Shown here: positions 28,801-37,239 of the stretch, one piece after another
Layout of the letters: each line of letters opens with the position of its first letter
Numbering within the stretch: position 1 is the stretch's first letter
DNA from: an uncultured Eubacteriales bacterium
Lineage (GTDB): Bacteria; Bacillota; Clostridia; Christensenellales; UBA1242
Assembly (NCBI GenBank): GCA_900552105.1
Contig: URYH01000004.1
Span: 1-59,623, forward strand
Direction of reading: 5' to 3'
DNA length: 59,623 nucleotides
Position numbers and translations under genes: made by a program
Notes under the pieces: generated by a model
Database searches by the model: none
The model's input: only the letters and a program-made list of their open reading frames with translations
What the model was told of the DNA's origin: nothing

Positions 28801-29527
28801 GGTTCACTTGGGACTTGTTGCCGGAAGCTTGGGTTGGAAAGTTGCGACCCCTCCATTTGATGGTGCAACAGCCGAAGATATTCAAAAACTCCTCAAAGAA
28901 AACAATTTCCCAGAAGATGGAAAAATTCAACTTTACGACGGAAGAACGGGTGAACCTTTTGATCACCCAGCAACAGTTGGTTATAAGTATATGCTTAAAC
29001 TTAACCACATGGTTGACTCAAAAATGCACGCTCGTTCAATTGGACCTTACTCTCTTGTCACACAACAACCTCTCGGAGGAAAAGCAATGTTCGGTGGACA
29101 AAGATTTGGTGAAATGGAAGTTTGGGCACTTGAAGCATATGGTGCTGCAAATGTTCTTCAAGAAATTCTTACAGTCAAGTCTGACGACGTTGTTGGAAGA
29201 ATAAAGACATATGAGGCAATCGTCAAAGGACAACCAATCGCTGAACCTGGAATCCCAGAATCGTTCAAAGTCCTCATCAAAGAACTTCAAAGCTTGGCAC
29301 TTGACGTCAAGATTCTTACAGAAAACAAACAAGAAGTTTCAATCAGTGAACTTTCAATTGATGACAATGACCTTCCTCTTCATACAAAAGATGTTGAAGA
29401 AGAACTCAAAGACATCAACATTGACGATGAAAAATCTGAAATCGCTCAAGAAATTGAAGAAGAAACTGCAAACACAACATTTGATGCAAACGCATTGTTT
29501 GATGATTTTGAAGATATTGACGAATAG
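25850..29527 (+). CDS. rpoB: RNA polymerase beta subunit
   Basis: The 1225-aa beta subunit of RNA polymerase, which with beta' forms the catalytic cleft of the core enzyme. Family motifs are clear: the rifampicin-site region (SQLSQLMDQVNPL then KRRISAVGPGG), the YTHYGRICAIESPEG stretch, the GYNYEDAIIISE block, GDKMAGRYGNKG and, near the C-terminus, GGKAMFGGQRFGEMEVWALEA. The start used is the ATG with AAGGAG 9 bases upstream (25835-25840); an in-frame ATG at 25826 has no such site. At the residue equivalent to E. coli H526 there is Gln502, with Leu at the F514 and Val at the L533 equivalents, which suggests weak rifampicin binding. The C-terminus ends in an acidic tail. The usual rplJ-rplL genes are not upstream. 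rpoC follows 27 bases on. Confidence 0.98.
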   Translation: MQDKMPNMRKKMYGKNERFTFQKLDDIVDIPNLLDIQKVAYKEFLEEGISEVLKEISPISDYSGKAKLYLFDPNLETKPKYDKFECKRRGASYIIPLKVKARFVVEDTGESIDQEVYLGDIPLMTEEGSFVFNGIERVVVSQIVRSPSVYFSMDKDDLSTLHSQMIPTRGSWLELEQGANEIIKVIVNRESKITLGLFLKCFGFTADEILHMFGDNEYIKNVLDKEPQNTQEEALIELSKKMRPSEVPSADATRNYINLLFFSDQYYNLARVGRYKFNKKLSIANRIAGQVAFENIVHEDEVLVKAGEVISTEVAEHIQDLGINEVVLNINGKKHLVRGNNQVKLSAVFPCDEKELGINELVYYPTLMQILKQNKTKEKRIQAIKENVKNLVVTTLTMDDILAMISYYLDLLAGFGQTDNIDHLSNRRIASVGELLGGAFRSGMLKLSATMRETLQGKELSDITPSQIVNPRPVNKAMRDFIASSQLSQLMDQVNPLSGLTQKRRISAVGPGGVKKERAPMEVRDINYTHYGRICAIESPEGQSIGLISTLTSYAKINEYGFLETPYRKVDKEKGVVTDECVYCMADAEDSCYIAQAVEPLTEDKRFVNARVLCRYKNSIVEVPSTKVDLMDVSPKQFISAATSLIPFLNNNDTPRALMGANMQRQAVPVLRPEAPIVGTGMEAKIAHDCGAVVLAKNDGVVSFVSGREIRVKTATGEDVYNLIKFAKTNDETCVNQKPAVKHGEKVKAGDLLADGYCTDHGELALGKNVLIGYMNWEGYNYEDAIIISERIVKDDVYTSICLKVEEMKCRTTKLGDEEITRDIPNLGEEALKNLDENGIVRVGAEVRPGDILVGKVTPKGETELTPEERLLRAIFGEKAREVRDTSLRVQHGRGGVVVDVQVFSKKNKDELEPGVLQMVKVYVAQRRKLSVGDKMAGRYGNKGVVSIVLPEADMPYLPNGQPLDIVLNPLGIPSRMNVGQVLEVHLGLVAGSLGWKVATPPFDGATAEDIQKLLKENNFPEDGKIQLYDGRTGEPFDHPATVGYKYMLKLNHMVDSKMHARSIGPYSLVTQQPLGGKAMFGGQRFGEMEVWALEAYGAANVLQEILTVKSDDVVGRIKTYEAIVKGQPIAEPGIPESFKVLIKELQSLALDVKILTENKQEVSISELSIDDNDLPLHTKDVEEELKDINIDDEKSEIAQEIEEETANTTFDANALFDDFEDIDE

Positions 29528-29554
29528 TCACAAGTTTAGTTTTAGGAGAAAAAA

Positions 29555-32500
29555 ATGTTTGAATTAAATAATTTCGATTCGATAAAAATTGGCATTGCTT
29601 CACCAGAAAAAATAAGAGAATGGTCTTATGGTGAAGTCACAAAACCCGAAACAATCAACTACAGAACACAAAAGCCGGAAAAAGACGGCTTGTTCTGTGA
29701 GAAGATTTTTGGACCAAGAAAAGACTGGGAATGCCATTGCGGAAAATATAAAAGAATCAGATACAAAGGCATCATCTGCGACAAATGTGGTGTTGAAGTC
29801 ACTCGCGCAAAAGTTAGACGTGAAAGAATGGGACACATTGAACTTGCCGCTCCTGTCACACATATTTGGTTCTTCAGAAGTGTTCCAACAAGAATTGGAA
29901 CTTTGCTTGATCTCACTCCACGTGCTTTGGAGCAAGTTGTTTACTATGTAAATTACATTGTTCTTGATCCAAAAGAGTCTGGATTTGCTTACAAACAAAT
30001 CATCACAGACAAAGAGTATCGTGAAGCAATGGACACACTTGGTCCAAAAGCTTTTGTTGCGGGAATGGGAGCAGAAGCAATCAAAAGACTTCTTTCAGAA
30101 GTTGACCTTGAAAAAGAAAGTGTTGAACTCAAAGAAACACTCAAAACTGCAAAAGGACAAAAAAGACTCAAAGCAATCAAAAAGCTCGAAGTTGTTGAAG
30201 CATTTCTCAAGAGCGGAAACAAACCAGAGTGGATGGTTCTTGACGTCATTCCAGTTCTTCCACCAGAACTTCGTCCAATGGTTCCACTTGATGGCGGAAG
30301 ATATGCAACAACAGACCTCAATGATTTGTATAGAAGAGTTATTAACAGAAATAATCGTTTGAAAAAACTTATTGAACTCGGCGCTCCTGATGTTATTGTC
30401 AGAAACGAAAAACGTATGCTTCAAGAAGCGGTTGACGCTTTGATTGATAACGGCAAACGTGGCAAAGCAGTTCAAGGCGCAAAACAAAGAGATCTCAAAT
30501 CTCTCACTGCAATGCTTGTTGGAAAGCAAGGACGTTTCCGTCAAAACTTGCTCGGAAAACGTGTTGACTATTCAGGCCGTTCAGTTATTGTTGTTGGACC
30601 AGAACTCAAAATGTGCCAATGCGGACTTCCAAAAGAAATGGCATTGGAACTTTTCAAACCTTTCATTATCAAACGTTTGGTTGAACTCAACCAATCACAT
30701 AACATCAAGAGTGCAAAACGTATGATTGAAAGAGAAAAACCAATTGTTTGGGATATTCTCGCTGAAGTTATCAAGGATCACCCAGTTCTTCTTAACCGTG
30801 CTCCATCACTTCACAGACTTTCAATCCAAGCATTTGAACCTGTTTTGGTTGAAGGAAGAGCAATCAAACTTCACCCATCTGTTTGCGTTGGATTCAACGC
30901 TGACTTCGACGGTGACCAAATGCCGGTTCACGTCCCACTTTCAATCGATGCAAGAACAGAGGCAAGAAACCTTATGCTCGCATCAAACAACATTCTCAAA
31001 CTTTCTGACGGAAAACCAATTGTTAACCCAGGTCTTGATATTGTTTTTGGTTGCTACTACATCACTCAATCCAGACCAGGCGTTAAAGGTGAGGGCATGA
31101 TTTTCGCAAGCCCAGAAGAAGCAAGAATCGCATATCTTGACAAAATTATTGATGTTCAAGCAGAAATTTATGTTCGTATCACAAAAGTTGTTGATGGCAA
31201 AAAATATTCTGACAGAATCAAAACAACAGTTGGCCGTTTGATTTTCAACGAAGCAATTCCACAAAATCTTGGATTTGTTGACAGAACAAAACCAGAAAAC
31301 ATTTGTGCACTCGAAATCAACAAAGAAGTCAAGAAAAAAGACCTTTCAAACATTGTTGAAAGAGCATTCTATGTTCTCGGAACAACAGAAACCGCGGACA
31401 TGGTTGACCGCATCAAAGCAATTGGTTATAAATATTCAACTCTTGGATGTCTCACAATCAATGCTTATGATATGCAACAACCAAAAGAGAAAGAAGCAAT
31501 CATGGCAGAGGCTGAAGCAAAAGTTCTTCAAAACGAAAAACTTATGAACAGAGGACTCATCACACCTGATGAAAAACTCGATGCAAACATTGCAATTTGG
31601 AACGAAACATCACAACGTGTTCAAGAAGCAGTTGTTGCAAACCTCAGCGATTACAATCCACTCAAAATGATGTGCGTTTCTGGTGCTCGTGGTAACATGG
31701 TTCAAATCAACGGTATTGCCGGAATGAGAGGTATTATTTCCAACGCGTCTGGACAAAAAGTTGATATTCCTGTCAAGAGTTCAGTTCGTCAAGGACTCAC
31801 TCCAATCGAATACTTCATTTCATCTCGTGGTGGACGTAAATCTCTTGCCGACACCGCTCTTAAAACTGCTGACTCTGGATACCTCACTCGTCGTCTTGTT
31901 GATATTTCTCACGATGTAGTTATAAACGAAGATGACTGTTTCGCAAATGCTGGCGAAAAAGTTAAAGGTGTTTGGGTTTCAGACATCAAAGAAGACGGAA
32001 ACGTAATCGAACCAATGATTGAAAGAATTGTTGGCAGATTTGCAGTTGAAGATGTCATCAATCCAAAAACAAAAGAAGTTATCGTTCCTGGCAACACAAT
32101 GATTTCAAAAGAGCAAGCTCAAGCAATCGTTGATGCAGGAATTGAAAAAGTTCAAATCAGGAGTCTTCTCACATGTCGTTCACGTCATGGCGTTTGTGCA
32201 AAGTGTTATGGAAGAAATATGTCGGGAACTGATGTTGTTAACATTGGTGAAGCAGTTGGTATCATCGCTGCTCAATCAATCGGTGAACCAGGAACACAGC
32301 TCACAATGAGAACCTTCCACACTGGTGGTGTTGCGGTTGCTGCCGATATCACAAAAGGTCTTCCTAGAGTTGAGGAAATTTTTGAAGCAAGACGTCCAAA
32401 GGGAGAAGCAATCCTTAGTGAAGTTGCTGGAAAAGTTTCAATCAAAGAAGAAGCAAAACGTTATATTATCACCGTTGTTTCAAATGATGGCGATCAGGAA

Positions 32501-33091
32501 TACGAAATCAAAAAACCTGCTTTCCTCAAAGTTAAATCAGGTGACACAGTTGAGCCTGGAACAAGACTTACAGACGGTTCAATCAACCCTTCAGACCTCC
32601 TTCGTATCAAAGGTGTCAAAGGTCTTCAAGATTATCTTCTTTCTGAAGTTATCTCTGTTTATCGTGGACAAGACGTTCAAATCAACGACAAACACATTGA
32701 AGTTATCATCAGAAAAATGCTTAGAAATCTCAAGATTGAAAACGCAGGAACAACAACAATGCTTCCTGGTGAAATCGTTGACATCGCTCGTTATGAAGAA
32801 GAAAACGAAAAAGCACTTATGGAAGGTGGAATTCCAGCAACAGCAAAGAGAATCCTCATGGGAATCACAAAAGCTGCTCTTTCAACCGATTCATTCCTTT
32901 CAGCTGCATCTTTCCAAGAAACTTCAAAAGTTCTCACAGATGCATCAATCAAAGGCAAGACAGACAAACTTCTCGGACTCAAAGAAAATGTTATTATTGG
33001 AAAACTTATTCCAGCAGGAACAGGAATCAAAGAGTATCGTTCAGTTTATCCAGTTGAAACAAAACCTCAAACATCAAGTGAAATCATTTAA
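29555..33091 (+). CDS. rpoC: RNA polymerase beta' subunit
   Basis: The 1178-aa beta' subunit, which carries the catalytic magnesium site. The N-terminal zinc ribbon is CHCGKYKR...ICDKCG (about residues 60-80). The active site NADFDGDQM has D450, D452 and D454, followed by Pro457 where Ala is usual. The bridge-helix/trigger-loop region (ADTALKTADSGYLTRRLVD) and the second zinc site (CRSRHGVCAKCYG) with the GEPGTQLTMRTFHTGG block are present. The length fits Firmicutes. AGGAG precedes the ATG. The gene is cotranscribed with rpoB and ends at a strong terminator. Confidence 0.98.
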   Translation: MFELNNFDSIKIGIASPEKIREWSYGEVTKPETINYRTQKPEKDGLFCEKIFGPRKDWECHCGKYKRIRYKGIICDKCGVEVTRAKVRRERMGHIELAAPVTHIWFFRSVPTRIGTLLDLTPRALEQVVYYVNYIVLDPKESGFAYKQIITDKEYREAMDTLGPKAFVAGMGAEAIKRLLSEVDLEKESVELKETLKTAKGQKRLKAIKKLEVVEAFLKSGNKPEWMVLDVIPVLPPELRPMVPLDGGRYATTDLNDLYRRVINRNNRLKKLIELGAPDVIVRNEKRMLQEAVDALIDNGKRGKAVQGAKQRDLKSLTAMLVGKQGRFRQNLLGKRVDYSGRSVIVVGPELKMCQCGLPKEMALELFKPFIIKRLVELNQSHNIKSAKRMIEREKPIVWDILAEVIKDHPVLLNRAPSLHRLSIQAFEPVLVEGRAIKLHPSVCVGFNADFDGDQMPVHVPLSIDARTEARNLMLASNNILKLSDGKPIVNPGLDIVFGCYYITQSRPGVKGEGMIFASPEEARIAYLDKIIDVQAEIYVRITKVVDGKKYSDRIKTTVGRLIFNEAIPQNLGFVDRTKPENICALEINKEVKKKDLSNIVERAFYVLGTTETADMVDRIKAIGYKYSTLGCLTINAYDMQQPKEKEAIMAEAEAKVLQNEKLMNRGLITPDEKLDANIAIWNETSQRVQEAVVANLSDYNPLKMMCVSGARGNMVQINGIAGMRGIISNASGQKVDIPVKSSVRQGLTPIEYFISSRGGRKSLADTALKTADSGYLTRRLVDISHDVVINEDDCFANAGEKVKGVWVSDIKEDGNVIEPMIERIVGRFAVEDVINPKTKEVIVPGNTMISKEQAQAIVDAGIEKVQIRSLLTCRSRHGVCAKCYGRNMSGTDVVNIGEAVGIIAAQSIGEPGTQLTMRTFHTGGVAVAADITKGLPRVEEIFEARRPKGEAILSEVAGKVSIKEEAKRYIITVVSNDGDQEYEIKKPAFLKVKSGDTVEPGTRLTDGSINPSDLLRIKGVKGLQDYLLSEVISVYRGQDVQINDKHIEVIIRKMLRNLKIENAGTTTMLPGEIVDIARYEEENEKALMEGGIPATAKRILMGITKAALSTDSFLSAASFQETSKVLTDASIKGKTDKLLGLKENVIIGKLIPAGTGIKEYRSVYPVETKPQTSSEII

Positions 33092-33100
33092 CAACAACAA

Positions 33101-33127
33101 AAAGCACTCTTCGGAGTGTTTTTTTGT
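33101..33127 (+). terminator. intrinsic terminator after rpoC
   Basis: Stem gcactc-ttcg-gagtgt (33104-33119) with a UUCG-type loop, flanked by A-tract and followed by seven T, about 10 bases after the rpoC stop. Confidence 0.9.
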
Positions 33128-33129
33128 TG

Positions 33130-33327
33130 TTCTTTTTTGAATGGTCTAATAATATGATTACGAGTCAATCGTTACTCAATGTCATATCGAGCAGTCGACT
33201 CCAAAGTGTCGACCCTTGGCAAGATATCTTGTTAATACAAATTTAAATTAATAAGATATAACAATTAAAATTAAAACGATAATAATAAGTCATTTTGGAT
33301 TGATATGTGATTAATTCTCGCAAAAAT
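33130..33327. other. intergenic region with two imperfect inverted repeats, no gene seen
   Basis: Between the rpoC terminator and the next promoter there is no supported ORF. It holds a gtcgac...gtcgac inverted repeat around 33190-33215 and a long AT-rich inverted repeat around 33222-33260 (atatcttgttaat against attaataagatat, one mismatch). The segment 33175-33225 is richer in GC than its surroundings. Confidence 0.5.
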
Positions 33328-33356
33328 TTGCGAGAGGTTTGTTTTTGTGTTATAAT
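33328..33356 (+). promoter_or_regulatory. promoter of the nucleoside hydrolase gene
   Basis: TTGCGA (33328-33333) and a perfect TATAAT (33351-33356) are 17 bases apart. The -35 lies in the right arm of a hairpin ctcgcaaa/tttgcgag (33317-33334), which could act as an operator. Confidence 0.7.
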
Positions 33357-33385
33357 AAACAATCTTTTTTGAAAAGGGCAGGCAA

Positions 33386-34291
33386 ATGAAAAAAATTCCA
33401 GTGATTCTTGATGTTGATACGGGCATTGATGATGCTGTTGCGATTGCACTTGCAACATATAATTCTCGACTTGATGTGCGATTGATTTCGTGCGTGGCAG
33501 GAAATTGTTCTGTGGGGCGTGTTGCGGTCAACACTCTAAATATTTTGCAAGCGATTGATAAATCTGAAATATTGGTGGCGGAAGGGGCGAGGAAACCGCT
33601 TATTCGCGATAGAGAAGAAAATATGTCATACCATGGAAGAACGGGATTGGGGGAATACAAGTTTGCTCCACTTGCCATCAACACAAGTTTGGTTGATGCT
33701 GTGACGGAAATGAGAGAAGCCCTTTTGTCGAGCAATGAAAAAATCACAATCATTTGTTTGGGACCGCTCACAAATGTTGCATCTCTTCTCACGAAGTATC
33801 CAGAAGTTAAATCCAAAATTGAACTCATTGCAATCAGTGGAGGACTTTTGGATGATGACAAAAATAACCCATATCCAAGTTTTAATGTTTCGCAAGACCC
33901 AGAAGCGGCGGAAATTGTGTTGGAAAGCGGAGTGAAAATCAGAATTTGCCCATCAGACCTTGGTCATATTGCATATCTCACGCCACAAGAAATTGAGACA
34001 ATGCGACTTTTGAACAAAACTGGCGAAATGTTTGAAGTGATATTCCGTTCCTATCACGACCGCCATGTTAAAGTGGGAGCAGCCATGCATGATTCGTGCT
34101 GTGTTGTTTGCATTTCAAACCCAGAACTCATGGAGTTCAAAAAAATGAACGTCAAACTCAAAATGGTGTCAAGCGAAGTTGGCGTTTTGGATTTTTCAGA
34201 CGAATTGCCACACAACATGGAAGTTGCAACTCATATTGACAAAAATGAATTCAAACAGTTGTTTTTTAATGAACTCAATCTCATGCCATAA
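33386..34291 (+). CDS. nucleoside hydrolase (IunH/RihA family)
   Basis: A 301-aa inosine-uridine preferring nucleoside hydrolase, which splits nucleosides into base plus ribose in purine/pyrimidine salvage. The calcium-binding N-terminal motif is DVDTGIDDA (residues 9-17; DTDPGxDD in most members), and the second metal/ribose site is the HDSCCV stretch near residue 237. An internal ISGG at about 152 also fits the fold. AAAGGG precedes the ATG. It is transcribed alone, between its own TATAAT promoter and a terminator that begins at its stop codon. The family is clear; the preferred nucleoside cannot be told. Confidence 0.92.
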   Translation: MKKIPVILDVDTGIDDAVAIALATYNSRLDVRLISCVAGNCSVGRVAVNTLNILQAIDKSEILVAEGARKPLIRDREENMSYHGRTGLGEYKFAPLAINTSLVDAVTEMREALLSSNEKITIICLGPLTNVASLLTKYPEVKSKIELIAISGGLLDDDKNNPYPSFNVSQDPEAAEIVLESGVKIRICPSDLGHIAYLTPQEIETMRLLNKTGEMFEVIFRSYHDRHVKVGAAMHDSCCVVCISNPELMEFKKMNVKLKMVSSEVGVLDFSDELPHNMEVATHIDKNEFKQLFFNELNLMP

Positions 34292-34319
34292 ATCCGCAGA
34301 CTTATCGCGGATTTTTTTA
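34291..34319 (+). terminator. intrinsic terminator after the nucleoside hydrolase
   Basis: Stem aatccgc/gcggatt (34291-34297 with 34307-34313) plus seven T. The stem starts on the last base of the stop codon. Confidence 0.88.
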
Positions 34320-34336
34320 TCTTTTTGCTCTTTTGT

Positions 34337-34365
34337 TTGACAATGGAGAGGCTATGTGTTATACA
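34337..34365 (+). promoter_or_regulatory. promoter of tyrS
   Basis: Perfect TTGACA (34337-34342), a 17-base spacer and TATACA (34360-34365). The 5' leader is only about 25 bases, so there is no room for a T-box, unlike ileS in this window. Confidence 0.75.
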
Positions 34366-34394
34366 AAAAGCATACTAAAAAAGGAGAAAAGGAT

Positions 34395-35633
34395 ATGGGT
34401 GATTTTGAAAAAATTGCGGAGCGTGGATACATTTATCAAGCAACAGACCTTGAAAGAATCAAAAGTATGTTGAATGGAGAAAAAATCACATTTTATCTTG
34501 GAATTGATCCAACTGCAGACAGTTTGCATATTGGACATTTTTTTGCGCTTACAATGGTTAGGCGTCTTCAACAACTAGGCCATCATGCGATAATTTTGGT
34601 TGGAGGTGCGACAGCGCTTATTGGTGATCCAACTGGCAAAAGTGACATGAGAAAAATGCTTACAGACGAGCAAGTTGTCCACAACAAAGAAGAGGTTAAA
34701 AATCTTGTTAAAAAATTTGTTAAGACAGATGGAGAGAACCCTGCAATCATTTTGGATAACAATGATTGGTTTAAAGATGAATCATACATTGATTTTATGA
34801 GAAGAATTGGTGTTCATTTTAATGTTAACAAAATGCTTGCAACTCAAATATATAATAAAAGACTCGAAAATGGCGGACTTACTTTCTTGGAACTTGGATA
34901 CATGCTCATGCAGGCATATGACTTTGTTTTCTTGAATGAAAAATATGGTTGCACACTTGAGATTGGAGGAAGTGACCAATGGGCAAATATGGTTGCAGGT
35001 GCAGACCTCTATCGAAAACTTAACTTTGCAGCAGGTGTTGAAAAAGACCCAATCGAAGCGCTTACTTGTCCGCTTCTCGTCAAAGCAGACGGTGAAAAAA
35101 TGGGCAAAACCGCAAGTGGAACGCTCTGGATTTCAAGAGAAAAGACCACAGTTTATGATTTTTATCAAATGTTCATGAATTCATATGACGAAGACGTTGA
35201 AAGATTGCTTGCATTTTTCAGTGATTTTGATATGGATTACATCAAAAAAATTTGCAAAGAAAATATTATTGAAGCAAAGAAAATCATGGCATATGAAGTG
35301 ACAAAACTTGTTCACGGCAAAGAAGAAGCCGACAAAGTTCAGGCAGCAAGCCTTGAAGTTTTTGCAAATGGTGGAGTTTCCGAAAACATGCCAACAACAC
35401 GTCTCAACAAAAGTCAGTTTGAAAATGGCATGCTTCTTATCGATTTATTGTTTGAAGCGGGACTTGTTGCATCAAAATCAGAAGCAAGAAGACTTATGAC
35501 TCAAGGTGGTGTTAGCCTTAATCGTGAAAAGATTTCAGACTTGACAAAGGTTGTAAATTTGTCAGATTTTGACAACGACTCGTTGGTTTTGCAAAAGGGA
35601 AAAAAGACATTCATGAAAGTCGACATCATTTAG
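34395..35633 (+). CDS. tyrS: tyrosyl-tRNA synthetase
   Basis: A 412-aa class I aminoacyl-tRNA synthetase that charges tRNA-Tyr. HIGH is at residues 45-48, the tyrosine-pocket stretch (GYMLMQAYDF then GGSDQWANM) is intact, and the KMSKS loop reads KMGKT (235-239), a normal TyrS variant. A C-terminal S4-type RNA-binding domain covers roughly 345-405. The start chosen has AAGGAG 8 bases upstream; an in-frame ATG at 34356 lies inside the promoter and is rejected. The gene stands alone, with only a weak hairpin after it (about 35636-35665). Confidence 0.97.
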   Translation: MGDFEKIAERGYIYQATDLERIKSMLNGEKITFYLGIDPTADSLHIGHFFALTMVRRLQQLGHHAIILVGGATALIGDPTGKSDMRKMLTDEQVVHNKEEVKNLVKKFVKTDGENPAIILDNNDWFKDESYIDFMRRIGVHFNVNKMLATQIYNKRLENGGLTFLELGYMLMQAYDFVFLNEKYGCTLEIGGSDQWANMVAGADLYRKLNFAAGVEKDPIEALTCPLLVKADGEKMGKTASGTLWISREKTTVYDFYQMFMNSYDEDVERLLAFFSDFDMDYIKKICKENIIEAKKIMAYEVTKLVHGKEEADKVQAASLEVFANGGVSENMPTTRLNKSQFENGMLLIDLLFEAGLVASKSEARRLMTQGGVSLNREKISDLTKVVNLSDFDNDSLVLQKGKKTFMKVDII

Positions 35634-35736
35634 TAGAATTTTCATTATTATAGTGAAAATTTGCTCAATTTTGCGTAAAATATAATGATTTACAAAATTT
35701 TTTTAAAAAAATCCTCAAAAATTTAAAAATTGGGGG

Positions 35737-35765
35737 TTGATTGTTGAAAACTATTGTGATATTAT
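35737..35765 (+). promoter_or_regulatory. promoter of the acidic membrane protein gene
   Basis: TTGATT (35737-35742) and TATTAT (35760-35765), spacer 17, about 30 bases upstream of the start codon. Confidence 0.65.
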
Positions 35766-35794
35766 ATATTCAAACTTACAAATAGGAGATAAAA

Positions 35795-37150
35795 ATGAAT
35801 TTAGTTGAATCATTATTAGATGTTCTTGCTTTGATTGGAATCATTTTGACTGGAGGATTTTTGGTGTTCTTCTTGGGCGACCTTCTTCTTTCAGTCCTTG
35901 ATCCAAGTTATGGAAGCATCTTCAAAAGAAGAAAAAAACAACAACAAGAAGATGACAAACCTGTTGTTAAAGAGGCAGAGCCTGAAAAAGCGGCTGAACC
36001 CGTTGTTCTTCCAGCAAAAACTGAAGAACCAGTTGCAGTGAATGACGTCGAAGAAGAAGACAAAATCACTCTCAACGATTTTGACAATCTCAATAATTTC
36101 GATGATGCAGAAGCTTTGAAAGAGCAACAAATGCTTGAAGGAGCAGAAGCATTCTCAAGAGATGATGCAATGGCTGAACTCAAAGCGGAAGAAGAGAGAT
36201 TCAAGCAAGAGCAACTTGCTCAAGCACTTGCTCGTCAAGAAGCTCAACATGTTGAAGAAGCCCCAGCAGAAGAAGAGAAAAATCCTGAAGAAGAATTTGA
36301 TCTCGATAGCATCTTTGTTGAAGATGACGATGATGAAGATTTGGCAAACTTTAACTTTGACGAAGAAGAAACTCCAGTTGAAGAAAATACAGAAGAAACT
36401 GAGACTGTTGAAGAAGCCCCAGCAGAAGAGCCAAAAACTGAAGAAACTCCAGCTGAAACTGAAGAGCCAGCAACTGAAGAAGTTGAAGAGGTTGAAGAAG
36501 AACCAGTTGAAGAAGAAACTCAACCAGATGAAGCAACACTTGCTCTCATGGCTGAAATCGAAAAACTTAAAGCAGAACTTGAAGAAGCAAAAGCTGCAAA
36601 ACCTGCTGAAGTTGAAGTTAAAACTGTTGTCAACAACATGACAGAAGAAGAATGTCTTGCAAAACTTGATGAACTCAAAGCTCGTCTCAAAGCAAATGAG
36701 AAAGAATTCAAACAAGCAAAGAAAGAATATTTGCCACTCAAGAAAATCATGAAAACACTTGATAACGACAAGAGAAAACTCAGACGCAAAGAAGCAATCG
36801 TTGCAAAACAAAAAGTTGTTCTTTATGGAGTTAACAACGTTGTTGATATCGACCAAGAAAAAGCACAAAAACTTGCTGAAGAACTTGATCTTCTTGACGG
36901 ACTCAGACTTTCAGTTCAACACTGTGAAGAAGTTATCAAATCAAATGAAGAAAGAATTCCTCTCCTTGAAAAGAACTACAACATTCTCCTTCAAGAAAAC
37001 ACAAATATCAAATCCGATATTGCAAACATGGAAGAATTCCTCAAAACTTTCCAAACAGTTGAAACAACAGTTGAAACAAATGAAATCCCAGTTGAAGAAA
37101 CAACAGAAGAAGCAAAACCTGAAAACAACGAAGGCAGCGAAAACAACTAA
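35795..37150 (+). CDS. membrane-anchored acidic, coiled-coil protein of unknown function
   Basis: A 451-aa protein I do not recognise. One hydrophobic segment (about 8-28, LDVLALIGIILTGGFLVFF) is followed by a basic stop-transfer cluster (KRRKKQ), putting the long C-terminal part in the cytoplasm. Residues about 48-260 are strongly acidic and low-complexity, with repeated EE, PAEE and ETEE units and dispersed Pro. Residues about 250-425 are Lys/Glu-rich and helical, predicted coiled coil, with a short acidic tail. This resembles membrane-tethered scaffold or division-associated proteins in layout (EzrA-like by topology only), but no sequence motif supports that. GGAG sits before the ATG and a terminator follows, so it is a monocistronic gene. 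Confidence 0.85.
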   Translation: MNLVESLLDVLALIGIILTGGFLVFFLGDLLLSVLDPSYGSIFKRRKKQQQEDDKPVVKEAEPEKAAEPVVLPAKTEEPVAVNDVEEEDKITLNDFDNLNNFDDAEALKEQQMLEGAEAFSRDDAMAELKAEEERFKQEQLAQALARQEAQHVEEAPAEEEKNPEEEFDLDSIFVEDDDDEDLANFNFDEEETPVEENTEETETVEEAPAEEPKTEETPAETEEPATEEVEEVEEEPVEEETQPDEATLALMAEIEKLKAELEEAKAAKPAEVEVKTVVNNMTEEECLAKLDELKARLKANEKEFKQAKKEYLPLKKIMKTLDNDKRKLRRKEAIVAKQKVVLYGVNNVVDIDQEKAQKLAEELDLLDGLRLSVQHCEEVIKSNEERIPLLEKNYNILLQENTNIKSDIANMEEFLKTFQTVETTVETNEIPVEETTEEAKPENNEGSENN

Positions 37151-37162
37151 TCATTTTAATTT

Positions 37163-37188
37163 AAAGCCACCCAAAACGAGGTGGCTTT
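37163..37188 (+). terminator. intrinsic terminator after the acidic membrane protein
   Basis: A 9-bp stem aaagccacc/ggtggcttt with an 8-base loop, followed by a T-rich tract. Confidence 0.85.
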
Positions 37189-37239
37189 ATTTGTATTTTT
37201 TTATTTTTTTTGCTATGATAATCAACAGGAGCAGTTGTG

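Noticed and set aside
32325..33140. 271-aa plus-strand ORF overlapping the end of rpoC
   Set aside because: It is in a different frame of rpoC with no family likeness and Lys/Gln-rich composition.
33271..33861. 196-aa minus-strand ORF over the nucleoside hydrolase
   Set aside because: It is the complement of a clear nucleoside hydrolase gene and lacks a ribosome site.
36155..36868. 237-aa minus-strand Phe/Cys-rich ORF
   Set aside because: It is a shadow of the Glu/Lys-rich coiled-coil gene on the plus strand; GAA/AAG codons read as TTC/CTT in reverse.
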